NCBI GenBank assembly: GCA_046330075.1
Contig: JAXLTL010000001.1
Coordinates: forward strand, 1,178,001 to 1,242,000
Direction of reading: 5' to 3'
Length of the DNA: 64,000 bases
DNA from: JAJTFW01 sp046330075
Lineage (GTDB): Bacteria > Bacteroidota > Bacteroidia > AKYH767-A > OLB10
A program made the translations under genes and the position numbers. Of this stretch, positions 18,001 through 27,180 are shown piece by piece. Position 1 is the stretch's first letter. Every line of letters starts with the position of its first letter. Under the pieces are notes generated by a model. The model was not told the origin of the DNA, made no database searches, and saw nothing but the letters and a program-made list of their open reading frames with translations.

Positions 18001-19155
18001 ACGCCCGGACCCAAGACTGTCATCTTCACTTTTACAAACCTTTCCAATGGCTGTGCCATTACCGACTCACTGGTGGCCGAAGTGTTAAACAACCCTCATG
18101 CCGACTTCATCAATGACTCAGCCTGTGCCGGCTCACAGCTACAGCTCAGTGACAACAGCACATCAATAGATGAACCCGTTAATCAATGGAAATGGAGTAG
18201 CAGTTTACCACTCACACCGGGCAGTCAGAACCAGGTTTTCACCGGAAGCACAGCAGGTATTTATCCTGTTGAATTACTGGTGACCACTGCATCCGGCTGC
18301 AAGGACTCCGTCACAAAAAATGTAGAAATATTCCAGTTGCCGGCTACTTCATTCACCCCGAACCCATCCTTTGGTTCGCCACCGCTGAATGTTACGTTCA
18401 ACAACCAGTCTGATGCCGGTACCTATGTATGGGATTTCGGCGACGGTTCACCAGCAAGCACTGCAACTACTCCTTCGCACATCTATGCCGACACCGGTTC
18501 ATATACTGTTACTCTCACCACAACTTCGGTGCATGGCTGCGTTGCTTCATCCACATCAGATATCCTTGTTCTCTTGCCACATCTTGACCTTGCCGTACTC
18601 AATGCTCAGTATGTGGAAACAAACGAATATTATGAAGTGAGTGCTACCTTGCGTAACACCGGAAACATAACTGTAACAGACTTTGACATTTACGTGAATC
18701 TTCAGGGAAAAAGCCCCTTGACTGAATTTGTAAATTCATACTCCATTCCACCCGGCAACACTGTGAATATTACGCTGAACTCGAAGTTAATGAAAGATGA
18801 TTTTTCGCCACAATTCCTGTGTGTAAAAATCGGCAAGGTAAACGGGCAACAGGATCAGGATTTATCCAACAACGAAACCTGCACCGCGATAGCCGATGCA
18901 TGGCAGGTATACGATGTTTATCCTAATCCGGGGAACGGCTCATTTGAAATCCCGGTTTATTCACCGGAAGAAACAGAAGCCGTTATCCGCCAATACGACC
19001 TGACCGGCAGAGAACTTCAGACTCCTTCTACCATCTCAATTCAGCGTGGTTTCAGCCGGATTCCGTTTATCCTGGATCAGGAGGCTGCCGGCACTTATGT
19101 GATCACATTGGAGAAAGGCGATAAAATCAGTTACCTGCGACTGGTGAAACGGTAA
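15094..19155 (+). CDS. multi-PKD surface protein with propeller-like insert and T9SS sorting domain
   Basis: A 1353-residue exported protein. The signal peptide is MRSLFTMTITIIVSLFLNESKG, then QCPVPSF. A first PKD-like domain begins (NWDFNASDLTYTPV) and is interrupted by about 280 residues with six repeats of ~48 residues, each centred on an FGxSxxNxP-like segment, before the PKD fold resumes (VTFNNSGKFYFALTVTD). Nine further PKD domains follow, with WDFDNGQ, WNFGSGN, WQFGDT, WNFGDGN and WDFGDGS cores. A CARDB-like domain (HLDLAVLNAQYV...LSNNETCTA) and a T9SS type A sorting domain (VYPNPGNGSFEI, DLTGREL, AAGTYVITL, LRLVKR) end the protein. Surface adhesion is the likeliest role; no enzyme motif is seen. 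The upstream in-frame extension lies on rdgB and is not used. Confidence 0.85.
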   Translation: MRSLFTMTITIIVSLFLNESKGQCPVPSFSAPDSACKGTPVSITNTTSGANLAYNWDFNASDLTYTPVGGLNTTLANDIATSTGVDFMKEGNNYIGFNLKSAFSLVRLEFGNSLSNVPVATNLGDLGGAVASANLDFKLYMEGNQYYALYYNAFSQMTLLSFGTSLLNTPIATPVTLPPGLFQTASNMDLAQMGTDVVAAIANTGGVVSIINFGPSITNPTPAAYNITVPGLFPITTALVNDCGHFYAFVGHVSASPFSIIDFGTTISATPAQILNFTNTTNYAYRKIHVLKEGTKWMLIGNTYGGDLLHTFELGTQPANVNPVWVNHGGIGAFASGNWTFAIRNIDSEISGFTCNYNTGDLSWMKFPQTGNITPLVSTDQHPSVTFNNSGKFYFALTVTDTVNGISTSILDSIIVSDAPTASFTTSPGCTGAPTTFINTSSGNPTLVNWDFDNGQTATGDTTSTVYTLAGTYQSTLIVTNAAGCSDTITTPTTVNEKPSADFFFINNPCAGADVTFTDNSTTATGSITQRDWNFGSGNTASGFQATYGFPSDGQFPVTLIVEASTGCRDTITKTVDVIPGPIADFTVSNTCLGSTASFQNATQISGGIQVDYIWEFIPGDTSSVINPTYSFSPTQPGDYPVLLTATATNGCEDTLTKNVHIGPPASVQFSIDDTLVCSAAYVQFDDSTTIAAGETIINRRWYWGDTTTDSLTTSLTHAYSTAGNYTVTLEITTAANCVATYSRNLQVIESPATNFTFTDACRGTIIQLTDSSTSSAQSNLVTWQWQFGDTITSSVQNPTHIYDTAGTYTITLITIDDNGCLDSLQKSIHIFDTPTVYFTNTKACSNSVITFTDSSYVNGGSISNWSWNFGDGNTAAGTAQAQNTYQLSAAYPVTLTATTSQGCIDSTTRLMVVDYSPSFQLLPSRACFGTQNAFGYTLNGPVISNPSYLWNFGDFTSSFQGQPSHLYSTPGPKTVIFTFTNLSNGCAITDSLVAEVLNNPHADFINDSACAGSQLQLSDNSTSIDEPVNQWKWSSSLPLTPGSQNQVFTGSTAGIYPVELLVTTASGCKDSVTKNVEIFQLPATSFTPNPSFGSPPLNVTFNNQSDAGTYVWDFGDGSPASTATTPSHIYADTGSYTVTLTTTSVHGCVASSTSDILVLLPHLDLAVLNAQYVETNEYYEVSATLRNTGNITVTDFDIYVNLQGKSPLTEFVNSYSIPPGNTVNITLNSKLMKDDFSPQFLCVKIGKVNGQQDQDLSNNETCTAIADAWQVYDVYPNPGNGSFEIPVYSPEETEAVIRQYDLTGRELQTPSTISIQRGFSRIPFILDQEAAGTYVITLEKGDKISYLRLVKR

Positions 19156-19189
19156 TCTGCATTTACCACATCCTTCCCTCCCGGTTTCA

Positions 19190-20041
19190 TCACTGCCTGG
19201 CCACGATATCATAATGTGTATTGTCGGGCGGAGAGGAAATTTCTCTGCCCTCACAATAAATTCTGTAACCGCATTCAGCTAACAAATCAAAAATCATTGT
19301 TGAAGAAGAATTTTGGCGCTGCAGGTTATGATCATTTATTTCAACAAATAAAACAGGGGTCATTTTCCGGAGTGTATTCACCGCTCCCTTCAGCACATTG
19401 AATTCAAAACCCTCAACATCAATTTTAACAAAATCAATTCCTGACAATTGCCTGTCGTGCACAAAGTCATCCAACGTAACTGCCTGTGCCGAATAAGAAA
19501 GATCCTGTGTCTCTTTTCGCATATATATTCCGCCACTGTTGTTGTATGTAGCAGGATCAAAATACAGGGTTTCATTTTTATCTGACAAAGCCATCTGCTC
19601 CACTTTGAGGTTGGCAAACTCATTCAGTTGCGCATTCACCTGAAATTTACGGAAAGTATCCGGCACCGGCTCGAATGAAATGACCCAACCTTGCTCCCCG
19701 GTGAGCCGTGCGAAATTCATGGCCGTTTCACCAATATTACCACCCACATCCAGAATTTTCATTCCCCTTTTCACCAGAGGATAGAGCTCATTACGATGTT
19801 CAACGCTCAAGTCAAAGTAGATGACCCACTCCATGTATTCGGAGAGATCGAGTGAATACCATATACCGTTACGGCAAACCTTTCTGAAAACACCTTTGGG
19901 ATATTGATAATTCTGGGGAGCACATTTTACAAAAAAATTATCATACCCCTTCCCGGCGGTAAAATAGGGCAATAACCTATCAACTCCTGTTCTACGCAGA
20001 ACATTCCTTAAGGAATTAAAAAAATCCAGTTTCGCACCCAT
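19190..20041 (-). CDS. FkbM-family SAM-dependent methyltransferase
   Basis: A 283-residue methyltransferase. The SAM-binding motif is ILDVGGNIGETAMNFARL, followed by VISFEPVPDTFRKF and the FkbM signature DFVKIDVEGFEFNVLKGA. FkbM enzymes typically O-methylate sugars or polyketides; at the edge of a glycan locus the target is most likely a polysaccharide residue. ATG 20041 places the start 16 bp after the upstream glycosyltransferase stop and removes an extension overlapping that gene. It is the last gene of the leftward arm and is convergent with the PKD gene, with no obvious terminator in the 34-bp gap. Confidence 0.86.
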   Translation of the reverse strand: MGAKLDFFNSLRNVLRRTGVDRLLPYFTAGKGYDNFFVKCAPQNYQYPKGVFRKVCRNGIWYSLDLSEYMEWVIYFDLSVEHRNELYPLVKRGMKILDVGGNIGETAMNFARLTGEQGWVISFEPVPDTFRKFQVNAQLNEFANLKVEQMALSDKNETLYFDPATYNNSGGIYMRKETQDLSYSAQAVTLDDFVHDRQLSGIDFVKIDVEGFEFNVLKGAVNTLRKMTPVLFVEINDHNLQRQNSSSTMIFDLLAECGYRIYCEGREISSPPDNTHYDIVARQ

Positions 20042-20057
20042 AACCCCTGTTGTTAAT

Positions 20058-21197
20058 TCATGAATAAACTTTTGCTGCAATCTGTTTTGCACCCCAGGCC
20101 TGCAACAGATCCGCATGATTATTTTCAATAGTATGGTACTTTTTGACCCATTCAATATTACTCAGCCTCTCTTCCACTGTCAGGTGATGCGACTGCGCAA
20201 TACGCCGCTCCAGCTCTGATTCCAGGGTCAGCGCATTCACATTTACAACCGGACAGTTAGCATACAGATATTGCTCCAGCCCTTCTTCAACATAACATAG
20301 AACGGTATTACCGCAAAGCAACCCCTCGAGACTTTGAAGACCATACCATCCGATTACCATCTGATCAATTAAAATATCAGATTTCTGCATCAGCTCAAAC
20401 AACTCATAGCGGGTGACGCTATACAACTTACCGGTTTTTCGGATATTGTCACCCGGAGTAATAAGGTCAACATCCGTCCCGAAACGAGATGAAATTCTGT
20501 CAAGTATCTCATGAATAAAGGCTGTTCCCTTAACCTTATCATTCGACGGCGCATGAAGAATGGTAAACTTGCCGGTCAGCGTTTTTCGTTCCGCCAGTGC
20601 CTGCACACCACCAACTTCCGCATCAAATTTTTCCAGATCTATGACCACCGGATAATAACGGGCACCCGGCACATTTTCGAGCAGATCCGGTGTAGACACC
20701 AGAATACAATCTGCATACTTCCGGCTATCTCTGATCAAAGCATCCTGCCAGGGCAAGGTCTTCTTAACTCCGCGTTCTCCATTCAAAAAGGGGATGAGAT
20801 GTTCATTTTTCCAGAAGAGGAATTGCGGATTCCGCACATCACTACCCACAAAATGCATCACGAGGCGCTTTCCCAGCAAACGGTAAACCATAAATTCAAA
20901 ACGTCTCAGTTTCCGGGTCAGAATCGTTTCTCCTGAAAAAAAATGAAAGACGTCATACCTGAACAAACTATACACGAAAAAACAGAAAGTATACAGGTAT
21001 ACGTACAATGCGGAATGACGGCTCACCTCACATACATGCGTATAATTAGTTTTATAATGTGTTTCGGCCAGTTTAAACTTGGTAAATGATTCGGCCGTAA
21101 ACTCATCTGAAAGATATTGGCTGATGAACTTCGAATACAATTCAATCCGAAATCCGATATCCACGGCAGCAAACAATATCCTTTTCTTCTTTCTCAT
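20058..21197 (-). CDS. glycosyltransferase-like protein (GT-B fold)
   Basis: A 379-residue protein with a GT-B type layout. The N-terminal half contains KRLVMHFVGSDVR, as in several sugar transferases that read an acceptor-binding Rossmann fold. The C-terminal half shows FTILHAPSNDKVKGT, a linker typical of GT4-like enzymes, and DILIDQMVIGWYGLQSLEGLLCG, resembling the nucleotide-sugar site. The usual EX7E motif is not clear, so the assignment to a numbered family is uncertain. The ATG at 21197 overlaps the asparagine synthase stop by 4 bp (ATGA), indicating translational coupling. Donor and acceptor are unknown. Confidence 0.72.
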   Translation of the reverse strand: MRKKKRILFAAVDIGFRIELYSKFISQYLSDEFTAESFTKFKLAETHYKTNYTHVCEVSRHSALYVYLYTFCFFVYSLFRYDVFHFFSGETILTRKLRRFEFMVYRLLGKRLVMHFVGSDVRNPQFLFWKNEHLIPFLNGERGVKKTLPWQDALIRDSRKYADCILVSTPDLLENVPGARYYPVVIDLEKFDAEVGGVQALAERKTLTGKFTILHAPSNDKVKGTAFIHEILDRISSRFGTDVDLITPGDNIRKTGKLYSVTRYELFELMQKSDILIDQMVIGWYGLQSLEGLLCGNTVLCYVEEGLEQYLYANCPVVNVNALTLESELERRIAQSHHLTVEERLSNIEWVKKYHTIENNHADLLQAWGAKQIAAKVYS

Positions 21198-22996
21198 ATA
21201 AACAGCAAGGAAGCCTGGACGTATTCCCAATTCATAGTGCTTAACGCAAACCGGCTATCCAATACTTTATGATCAGAAAGCACATCAATTGCCCGCTTGA
21301 TCATGGGCGCCGGAACATCCCGGTTTTTAGGAGGCTCAAATCCAACTTTATCTTTCCTCCAGCAGATTTCCTGCGGAAGAATATTTTTCATGGATTCACG
21401 CAGAAGAAACTTAGTCCAGCCATCGTGAAGCTTGTACTCGTCAGGTAGCGCGTACATAAATTCCACCAATTGATAATTGAGAAATGGCAATCTGACTTCC
21501 CGGCTATGTGCCATTGAATTACGATCTGCATACCTCAACAGGTTTTGAAGTCCCCCTTTCATCATCACAAAGTGCAATGCAGAAGTCAGATCAGCTGGGT
21601 AGTCCAGCCTGTAAAGATCCGGATGGTTCATATTCCGTATTCCGGAAGAAAACTGACGCAGATAGTCCGGTATAACCAAACGATTCTTCCATCTCCGTAA
21701 GCCGGTGCGTGCATGCGGAAAAAACACATCCATCCACCATCCGGTGCCGGCAGGATATTTCTTGCCATGTAACTGATAAAACAACTGTTGCTGCGCCCAA
21801 CACTTCTGCGGAGAACGTCTCAACAAACTTCCGAAATATGGACCGAAATAATGGAAGTAACCTGCCAGAATCTCATCGGCTCCTTGTCCGTCCAGCAATA
21901 CAGTTACCTGGTGTTGCCGGGCCAGTTTCATGACTTCCCACTGAGCAATTACACTTGTACTGCCAAACGGTTCATCCTGCTGAACAGCCACCTGTTCAAT
22001 TTTATTCTGAAGCTCATCCGGTGTTAAAAAAACCTCATGGGCTTCCGCATTGATGGAGCCATTGATGGTGTCGATATATTTACCCTCATCTCTTTCAAAA
22101 TTCCGGAATCGCGCAGAGAACGTTTTCTGTACTGCTGACCGGTCTCTTATTTTGTCAATCAGCATGACAATACTGGAAGAATCAAGTCCACCTGAGAGGC
22201 TGGAACCTACCGGAACATCAGAGCGTAGCCTGCAGGCAACAGATGCGGAGAACAGATCATAAAAAGTATCCGTAGCTTCCTGCAACGATATATTCAGCTT
22301 CCTGGAAGGATCGATATCCCAATACCTTTCAAATGAGAGGCGATGATGTGCATCGATTTCAAAACAGCAACCCGGTTCCAGCTGATTTACTCCCTCAAAA
22401 AATGTACGCTGGGGAGCAGAAAAGTCCTGTTGCGTTCCGTATGCCAGATACAGGTATACCATCCGAAGATCAGGAGTTTTTGAAATTCCGGCCGCCCAAA
22501 AAGCTTTTATTTCAGAAGCGAAATACCACCTGTCATTATGCTGTGAAAAGAAGAGCGGTTTTTCACCAAAGCGGTCACGGGCACCGAAAACTGCCTTTGT
22601 TTCTTTATCGTAAATGACAAAAGCAAACATGCCATCCAGCTCCGACAGACATTTCTTTCCCTTCTGATCAAACAAAGCCAGCAATACTTCTGTATCTGAC
22701 TTTGTCCGGAACCGGTACCCGGCTTTCAACAGTTGCTCACGGAGTTCAAGGTAGTTATAGATCTCTCCATTAAAAACCATGACATACCGGTCCAGATAAT
22801 GCATTGGCTGATTTGCAGCTTCATCCAGATCGATAATAGAAAGCCTTCGATGAGCAAATCCGATGCTGGCAGCATCATTGATCCAGATCCCTTCACCGTC
22901 TGGTCCGCGGTGACGGATTGCCTGCGACATCCGCAACAACTCTTCTGTGTTGACAACGTCCTGATGCTGCGCAATAATACCGGCAATTCCGCACAT
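21194..22996 (-). CDS. asnB: asparagine synthase-type glutamine amidotransferase (copy 1)
   Basis: A 600-residue two-domain enzyme. The N-terminal glutaminase domain has the nucleophile Cys2 (MCGIAGI), HRGPDGEG, HRRLSIIDL and FNGEIYNY. The C-terminal synthetase domain has the pyrophosphate loop SGGLDSS at 268-274. It releases ammonia from glutamine and uses ATP to amidate a carboxylate. Enclosed by glycosyl-, acyl- and methyltransferases, it may amidate a uronic acid or amino-sugar side group rather than make free asparagine; that is inference. The next gene overlaps its stop by 4 bp. A second paralogue lies at 29423-31324. Confidence 0.9.
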   Translation of the reverse strand: MCGIAGIIAQHQDVVNTEELLRMSQAIRHRGPDGEGIWINDAASIGFAHRRLSIIDLDEAANQPMHYLDRYVMVFNGEIYNYLELREQLLKAGYRFRTKSDTEVLLALFDQKGKKCLSELDGMFAFVIYDKETKAVFGARDRFGEKPLFFSQHNDRWYFASEIKAFWAAGISKTPDLRMVYLYLAYGTQQDFSAPQRTFFEGVNQLEPGCCFEIDAHHRLSFERYWDIDPSRKLNISLQEATDTFYDLFSASVACRLRSDVPVGSSLSGGLDSSSIVMLIDKIRDRSAVQKTFSARFRNFERDEGKYIDTINGSINAEAHEVFLTPDELQNKIEQVAVQQDEPFGSTSVIAQWEVMKLARQHQVTVLLDGQGADEILAGYFHYFGPYFGSLLRRSPQKCWAQQQLFYQLHGKKYPAGTGWWMDVFFPHARTGLRRWKNRLVIPDYLRQFSSGIRNMNHPDLYRLDYPADLTSALHFVMMKGGLQNLLRYADRNSMAHSREVRLPFLNYQLVEFMYALPDEYKLHDGWTKFLLRESMKNILPQEICWRKDKVGFEPPKNRDVPAPMIKRAIDVLSDHKVLDSRFALSTMNWEYVQASLLFI

Positions 22997-23010
22997 AAAT
23001 CCTGTTTCAA

Positions 23011-23018
23011 CAAAAATA
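23011..23018 (-). promoter_or_regulatory. possible -7 box before asnB copy 1
   Basis: TATTTTTG on the minus strand matches TAnnTTTG and lies 14 nt before the ATG at 22996, in the 62-bp gap behind the acyltransferase gene. It could give the asnB-GT-fkbM part of the cluster separate expression. No -33 element at the normal spacing. Confidence 0.4.
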
Positions 23019-23058
23019 TTAAAAAGAATCCAACGAGACAGATACTGCGTTCACTCGC

Positions 23059-24135
23059 TTAGTTTTTCAGAGAAGGGAACAACCGCTTCATTACTGCCGG
23101 CCGCCACTTAAGGAAACGCTCTTCAATAATTACGGTGGCCAGCACTGCCGCAATAAAACTGACAACTAAAAAGGTCAATGTTCCTCCCACCGTAACTCCC
23201 AGTCGGTCGGTAATAAAAAACACAAACATCGGATGCCACAGATACCAGTTATAGCTGAAATAAGCTACAAACCGTACAGGATACCAGGATGAAAAGTCTC
23301 TGAAATACACACCTGCTATCATCAGAAAAAAAGAAAAGGGGATGATACTGTGAAACACGACTTTCCGATAGAATACACTTCCAGCTTGTACATGCCATCC
23401 GATTGCAAGAAAGAGCACTGCCAAACCCACTGGAAACAACCATTTTCTGAAAGAAGCAGATTTCAGATAATCACCGTAATCTGTCAATAACAGATTCAAC
23501 AATACACCCCAGGCCAGTGCGTCGATCCGGTTATGAGTAGCGGAGTATGTATCCTGACCATTCGTAAAATACAGACTGAAAATTTTAAAACCAAAACCGG
23601 CCAGGATTGTAACTCCCACCATTCCATAAAGCGAAGCATTGCGATACTGCGCTGGGACCAGATAGCGAATCAACAGAAAATAAACCGGCAACATCAGATA
23701 AAAATGTTCTTCCACACACAACGACCAGACGTGATCGAAACTCCAATGCACAGGAAGACCTGTATAATTCTGATAAAAGAATGCATACCGATAGATGTCA
23801 TGGAAGGGGATAATCTGGTCGGAATGGGAATGGCTATACATCTGTCGTACCAGCAACGAGCCCAGGAACAGGAAAGCATAATAAGATGGCCAGATTTTAA
23901 AACCACGCTGCAGCACAAATCCTAAATAATGCACTGTTCCGTTTTTTCTGAACTCTCTGGTAATCAAACCTCCGACCAATAACCCTGATATGACAAAAAA
24001 CAAATCCACACCCAGATAGCCAAAAGGAAGGAGATGGTTATAGTGAAACAGCACCACCACAATGATGGCAATTCCCCGAAAAATATCCACAGCGGAATTT
24101 CGGCTTGTCCCCGAAAGAACTTTGAGAACCTGCAT
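23059..24135 (-). CDS. acyltransferase 3 family membrane protein (OafA/YrhL-like)
   Basis: A 358-residue integral membrane protein with about ten hydrophobic segments. It has the family N-terminal signature SAVDIFRGIAIIVVVLFHYNHL, in which the His-containing segment is catalytic in relatives, and the YLGVDLFFVISGLLVGGL motif. Later it has SLCVEEHFYLMLPVYF. These proteins transfer acetyl or other acyl groups to extracytoplasmic sugars. It starts 2 bp after the hexapeptide transferase gene, so the two acyltransferases are probably co-expressed, one cytoplasmic and one in the membrane. Confidence 0.9.
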   Translation of the reverse strand: MQVLKVLSGTSRNSAVDIFRGIAIIVVVLFHYNHLLPFGYLGVDLFFVISGLLVGGLITREFRKNGTVHYLGFVLQRGFKIWPSYYAFLFLGSLLVRQMYSHSHSDQIIPFHDIYRYAFFYQNYTGLPVHWSFDHVWSLCVEEHFYLMLPVYFLLIRYLVPAQYRNASLYGMVGVTILAGFGFKIFSLYFTNGQDTYSATHNRIDALAWGVLLNLLLTDYGDYLKSASFRKWLFPVGLAVLFLAIGWHVQAGSVFYRKVVFHSIIPFSFFLMIAGVYFRDFSSWYPVRFVAYFSYNWYLWHPMFVFFITDRLGVTVGGTLTFLVVSFIAAVLATVIIEERFLKWRPAVMKRLFPSLKN

Positions 24136-24137
24136 AG

Positions 24138-24695
24138 TTAAACAGAAGGGTTGACCGTTGAAGAATCACCTGAATGAGCAGAAGGAATTTCACGTAGAAT
24201 TTTTGCAGGCACCCCTCCTATCACTACGTTGGAAGGAAAAGAACGAGTCACCACTGCGTTTGCACCCACCACAACGTTATCGCCCAGTTCCACTCCGGCT
24301 GTGATAACGACACCATTCCCCAGCCAGCAATTGCGGCCGATTTTCACCGAACCTCTAATGAATTTCTGAAGATCACCCGGCACGTGATCAACGGTTTGAA
24401 TGCAAACATTGCAGGCCCATATTGTGCCAGCACCTATTTCAATTGTAGTACCTTCAAACGCGGCGATATACGCACCGGTACTTACAGTCAGATTCGCCCT
24501 GACCGAAGCATCTTCAAACCGCATGTACTTCCAACCCGTTATTTTATTCGTATAGTGAACGGAATACGGCACTTCACGGTTGATGCCAAAAATGCGCTGT
24601 ACTATCCAGTTTATTGACAACAAGCCCAACGGGAAACGGATATATTCCGGCCTGTTGATGCTGCGGAAATATGCGGGTATAATTCCTAAGCCCAT
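24138..24695 (-). CDS. hexapeptide-repeat acyltransferase (WcaF/CysE-like fold)
   Basis: A 185-residue left-handed beta-helix transferase. Hexapeptide rungs run from about residue 65 to 170 (VRANLTVSTGAYIAAFEGTT, IGAGTIWACNV, IGRNCWLGNGVVITAGVELG, VVVGANAVVTRSF), and the family ending VIGGVPAKILREI is present. Such enzymes O- or N-acetylate sugars from acetyl-CoA in the cytoplasm. The catalytic His is probably the one in QTVDHVPGD. The start overlaps the flippase gene by 10 bp. Confidence 0.88.
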   Translation of the reverse strand: MGLGIIPAYFRSINRPEYIRFPLGLLSINWIVQRIFGINREVPYSVHYTNKITGWKYMRFEDASVRANLTVSTGAYIAAFEGTTIEIGAGTIWACNVCIQTVDHVPGDLQKFIRGSVKIGRNCWLGNGVVITAGVELGDNVVVGANAVVTRSFPSNVVIGGVPAKILREIPSAHSGDSSTVNPSV

Positions 24696-26161
24696 ACTTT
24701 GAAACGCAACAGAGTTTTCACTTTCATCAGTACAAAGTTAAGCAATCGTTCATCAGCCAGTTTCCATTTAACGCCAATCAGAAATACAGTAGCGGCATAC
24801 AGTGGTGCTACAATAATAATAAATGCAAGATATGGAAGCAGGAAGGTATAGATCAGAAACAGGGCACAGGCCAAGGCAGCAGACACCAGCAAAATTTTGC
24901 CGATCAGCTTAATATCAACCAAATCCACAAACCGGCATTTCATGATTTGCAAAGATTTCCGCGTAAGCAATCCGGCAAAGACAAACAGAGAAATAATAAA
25001 ACTGGCTGCACCTCCTGCAATACCGAACCCGGAAATAAGTATATAATTCAGCAATAAATTCAAGACCGTTGTAAAGGCGACCGAAAAAAAGATGTACCGG
25101 CCATTTCCACTAACGATGATTACATCCTGAAAGTCGTTTACCCGGATAAACAATGACAAATTGAAAATTGAAAACACCAGCACACTTTCAACATATTTCT
25201 GCGATAAATACGCCGAAACGAGGGGCCCCGAGAAAAACAACAAAAACAAAAGTACCGGATAGACCATAAATACTGTTGTTGAAATTGCCACTCTTTTCAA
25301 CCGGATTATTTCACTGTAGTTACGCTCTGCAAATGACCTGGCCACCTCGGGCATGACAATCGTTGCCACAGCACCATACAATGTAGCAATAAAAGGCACT
25401 TCAATAGCACCAGCCCGATACAAAGCAAAGGCAGTTGTACCCAACAGTGACGAAATCACCATCCCATCAATATAAAACAGCGAACGTTCAATGAGGGAAG
25501 AGATGGCAAGAGGAGATGCCAATTTGAAAAACCGGCGGGACATATCACTCTGAAATCCTCCATTCCTGCGAATCGTAGCGGGTATCGACAGGTAAAAAGC
25601 AACCATTTGCAGTATACTCACCACACTCAGTGCCATCATCAGAAGATCAAGAGAATGATATAACTGTATTGCGATCAGCATCGCAATTACTTTAACAATA
25701 TTTGACAGCACCAGAATCATCGTCATGCTTTTCACCTTACCCCAGTAAACAAGCACAGCCATAAAAATCGGGATGGGTATCTGTGCAAACAAATTCAATA
25801 AGGAAAGAAACACCAGCCTGTCGAGCAACCGGTTATCAAAAAGGTAAACAAATACCGGACTTAACAAATACATAAACAGCATCCCTCCAATTCCTAAAAG
25901 GATGGTAAGCCTTGTCAGCGTAGCAAAAACATCGGGGGCCCGATAACGCTCATCCGAGAAAAAAATATTGGCCACCTGATTCAGGTTAAATGAAAATATA
26001 CCCTGAATAATTCCCACCAGTAACAAAACCTGACCATATGATCCGTATTCCACATAACTCAGCGAACGAACCAGATACGGAAGGGTGAGGAAATTAATCA
26101 GTACGTTCAAACCATTTCCCAATGTCAAAATCAAGACTTTCGTTGAACGGGCAGTGGTCAT
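24686..26161 (-). CDS. polysaccharide flippase (Wzx/MATE-like, polysaccharide biosynthesis family)
   Basis: A 491-residue membrane protein with roughly 12-14 predicted helices. It opens with KVLILTLGNGLNVLINFLTLPYLVRSLSYVEYGSYG, the typical N-terminus of Wzx/RfbX flippases, which move undecaprenyl-linked oligosaccharide units across the inner membrane. The C-terminal helices (about 435-475) are the most hydrophobic. It begins the leftward arm of the locus, and 133 bp without a gene separate it from the methyltransferase behind it. That gap contains a weak -7-like TATTTTCG on the minus strand at 26221-26214. Confidence 0.9.
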   Translation of the reverse strand: MTTARSTKVLILTLGNGLNVLINFLTLPYLVRSLSYVEYGSYGQVLLLVGIIQGIFSFNLNQVANIFFSDERYRAPDVFATLTRLTILLGIGGMLFMYLLSPVFVYLFDNRLLDRLVFLSLLNLFAQIPIPIFMAVLVYWGKVKSMTMILVLSNIVKVIAMLIAIQLYHSLDLLMMALSVVSILQMVAFYLSIPATIRRNGGFQSDMSRRFFKLASPLAISSLIERSLFYIDGMVISSLLGTTAFALYRAGAIEVPFIATLYGAVATIVMPEVARSFAERNYSEIIRLKRVAISTTVFMVYPVLLFLLFFSGPLVSAYLSQKYVESVLVFSIFNLSLFIRVNDFQDVIIVSGNGRYIFFSVAFTTVLNLLLNYILISGFGIAGGAASFIISLFVFAGLLTRKSLQIMKCRFVDLVDIKLIGKILLVSAALACALFLIYTFLLPYLAFIIIVAPLYAATVFLIGVKWKLADERLLNFVLMKVKTLLRFKVWA

Positions 26162-26294
26162 AAATTCGGAGAGTGGCTATCCGGCTTCAGGAAGTTGTCA
26201 GATCGGATCTCCGCGAAAATAGGAATTCCCACAAAAACAACTATTAACAACTGATTTTCAACGCCTTAAGGCCAACACTAGGGATTTTGTTACA

Positions 26295-27161
26295 CTATCT
26301 TACTTTCAAATACATCGCCTTGATGGTAAATCCCAGTCCTGTAAATGTCAAGGCAGCATTGGCAGTTTCTTTCAACAAATTCAGCATCCGGTTGCTGTTC
26401 ATGGCTTTCCTCAAATTCTCATCCTTTTGTTTAACAGCTGCCTGAATAGTACCGGTTTGTTGCGAACCTGCAGCTCTCGACAAGCTGATGCCGGTAGTCC
26501 GGAGACTTTTTTTAACAAAGCCCGCTTTCTGTAAGGCCAGATCCATCGTCTTCTTTGTGAAATAACAGAGATGCTCAGGATATTCAACAATATTATAATC
26601 CGGACCGAACTGATAACGCAGGTAACAATTAAAATTTGGCGTAGTGAGATACAGGCAACCACCGGGACGAAGCACTTTATACATGCTTTGCAACTGAGGA
26701 ACAGGATCGTTCACATGTTCGATCACTTCTGAGCAAAAAACTACGTCAAAACGAACGCCATTAAAATCCGATGAAAGGAGATCACCCTGTTTCATTACAA
26801 TACCTTTCTGTTCACAAAGAGCAATAGCATCAGCAGAAAACTCAGTGCCATAGACATTCCATCCTCTTTTCTTCGCTTCATCGAGAAACCAACCTCTGCC
26901 ACAACCGAAATCAAGGATATTATTGGTTTCACGAAACGGCTCAAACTCATCCAGCAGCTTTTGAAAAGAAATGAGGGTGTTGACACCGGGGCTTCCGGTA
27001 TAAGAATACGTTTTATAATGTTCAGTTAACTCTTCAACGGTAGGAATCCGATACATGAAAATAAACCCGCACGCATCGCATACAGCTAAATCATGACGCT
27101 CATATCCCTTGAGCGGATGCAATCCACCAGAATTACAAATTAAGCAATGAGTTTGTCGCAT
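26295..27161 (-). CDS. class I SAM methyltransferase with N-terminal zinc-ribbon-like segment
   Basis: A 288-residue methyltransferase. The first ~35 residues carry two CxxC pairs (C6/C9 in HCLICNS, C28/C31 in VCDACGF), followed by a class I core: ILDFGCGRGWFLDEAKKRGW (motif I), YGTEFSADAI, DVVFCSEVIEHVNDPVPQL and VLRPGGCLYLTTPNFNCY. Zinc-finger methyltransferases of this type occur in surface-sugar loci, where they modify nucleotide sugars or glycans. Start ATG 27161; the longer reading frame would run back over the promoter region. Confidence 0.85.
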   Translation of the reverse strand: MRQTHCLICNSGGLHPLKGYERHDLAVCDACGFIFMYRIPTVEELTEHYKTYSYTGSPGVNTLISFQKLLDEFEPFRETNNILDFGCGRGWFLDEAKKRGWNVYGTEFSADAIALCEQKGIVMKQGDLLSSDFNGVRFDVVFCSEVIEHVNDPVPQLQSMYKVLRPGGCLYLTTPNFNCYLRYQFGPDYNIVEYPEHLCYFTKKTMDLALQKAGFVKKSLRTTGISLSRAAGSQQTGTIQAAVKQKDENLRKAMNSNRMLNLLKETANAALTFTGLGFTIKAMYLKVR

Positions 27162-27180
27162 GATGAATGGAAACGGAAAG

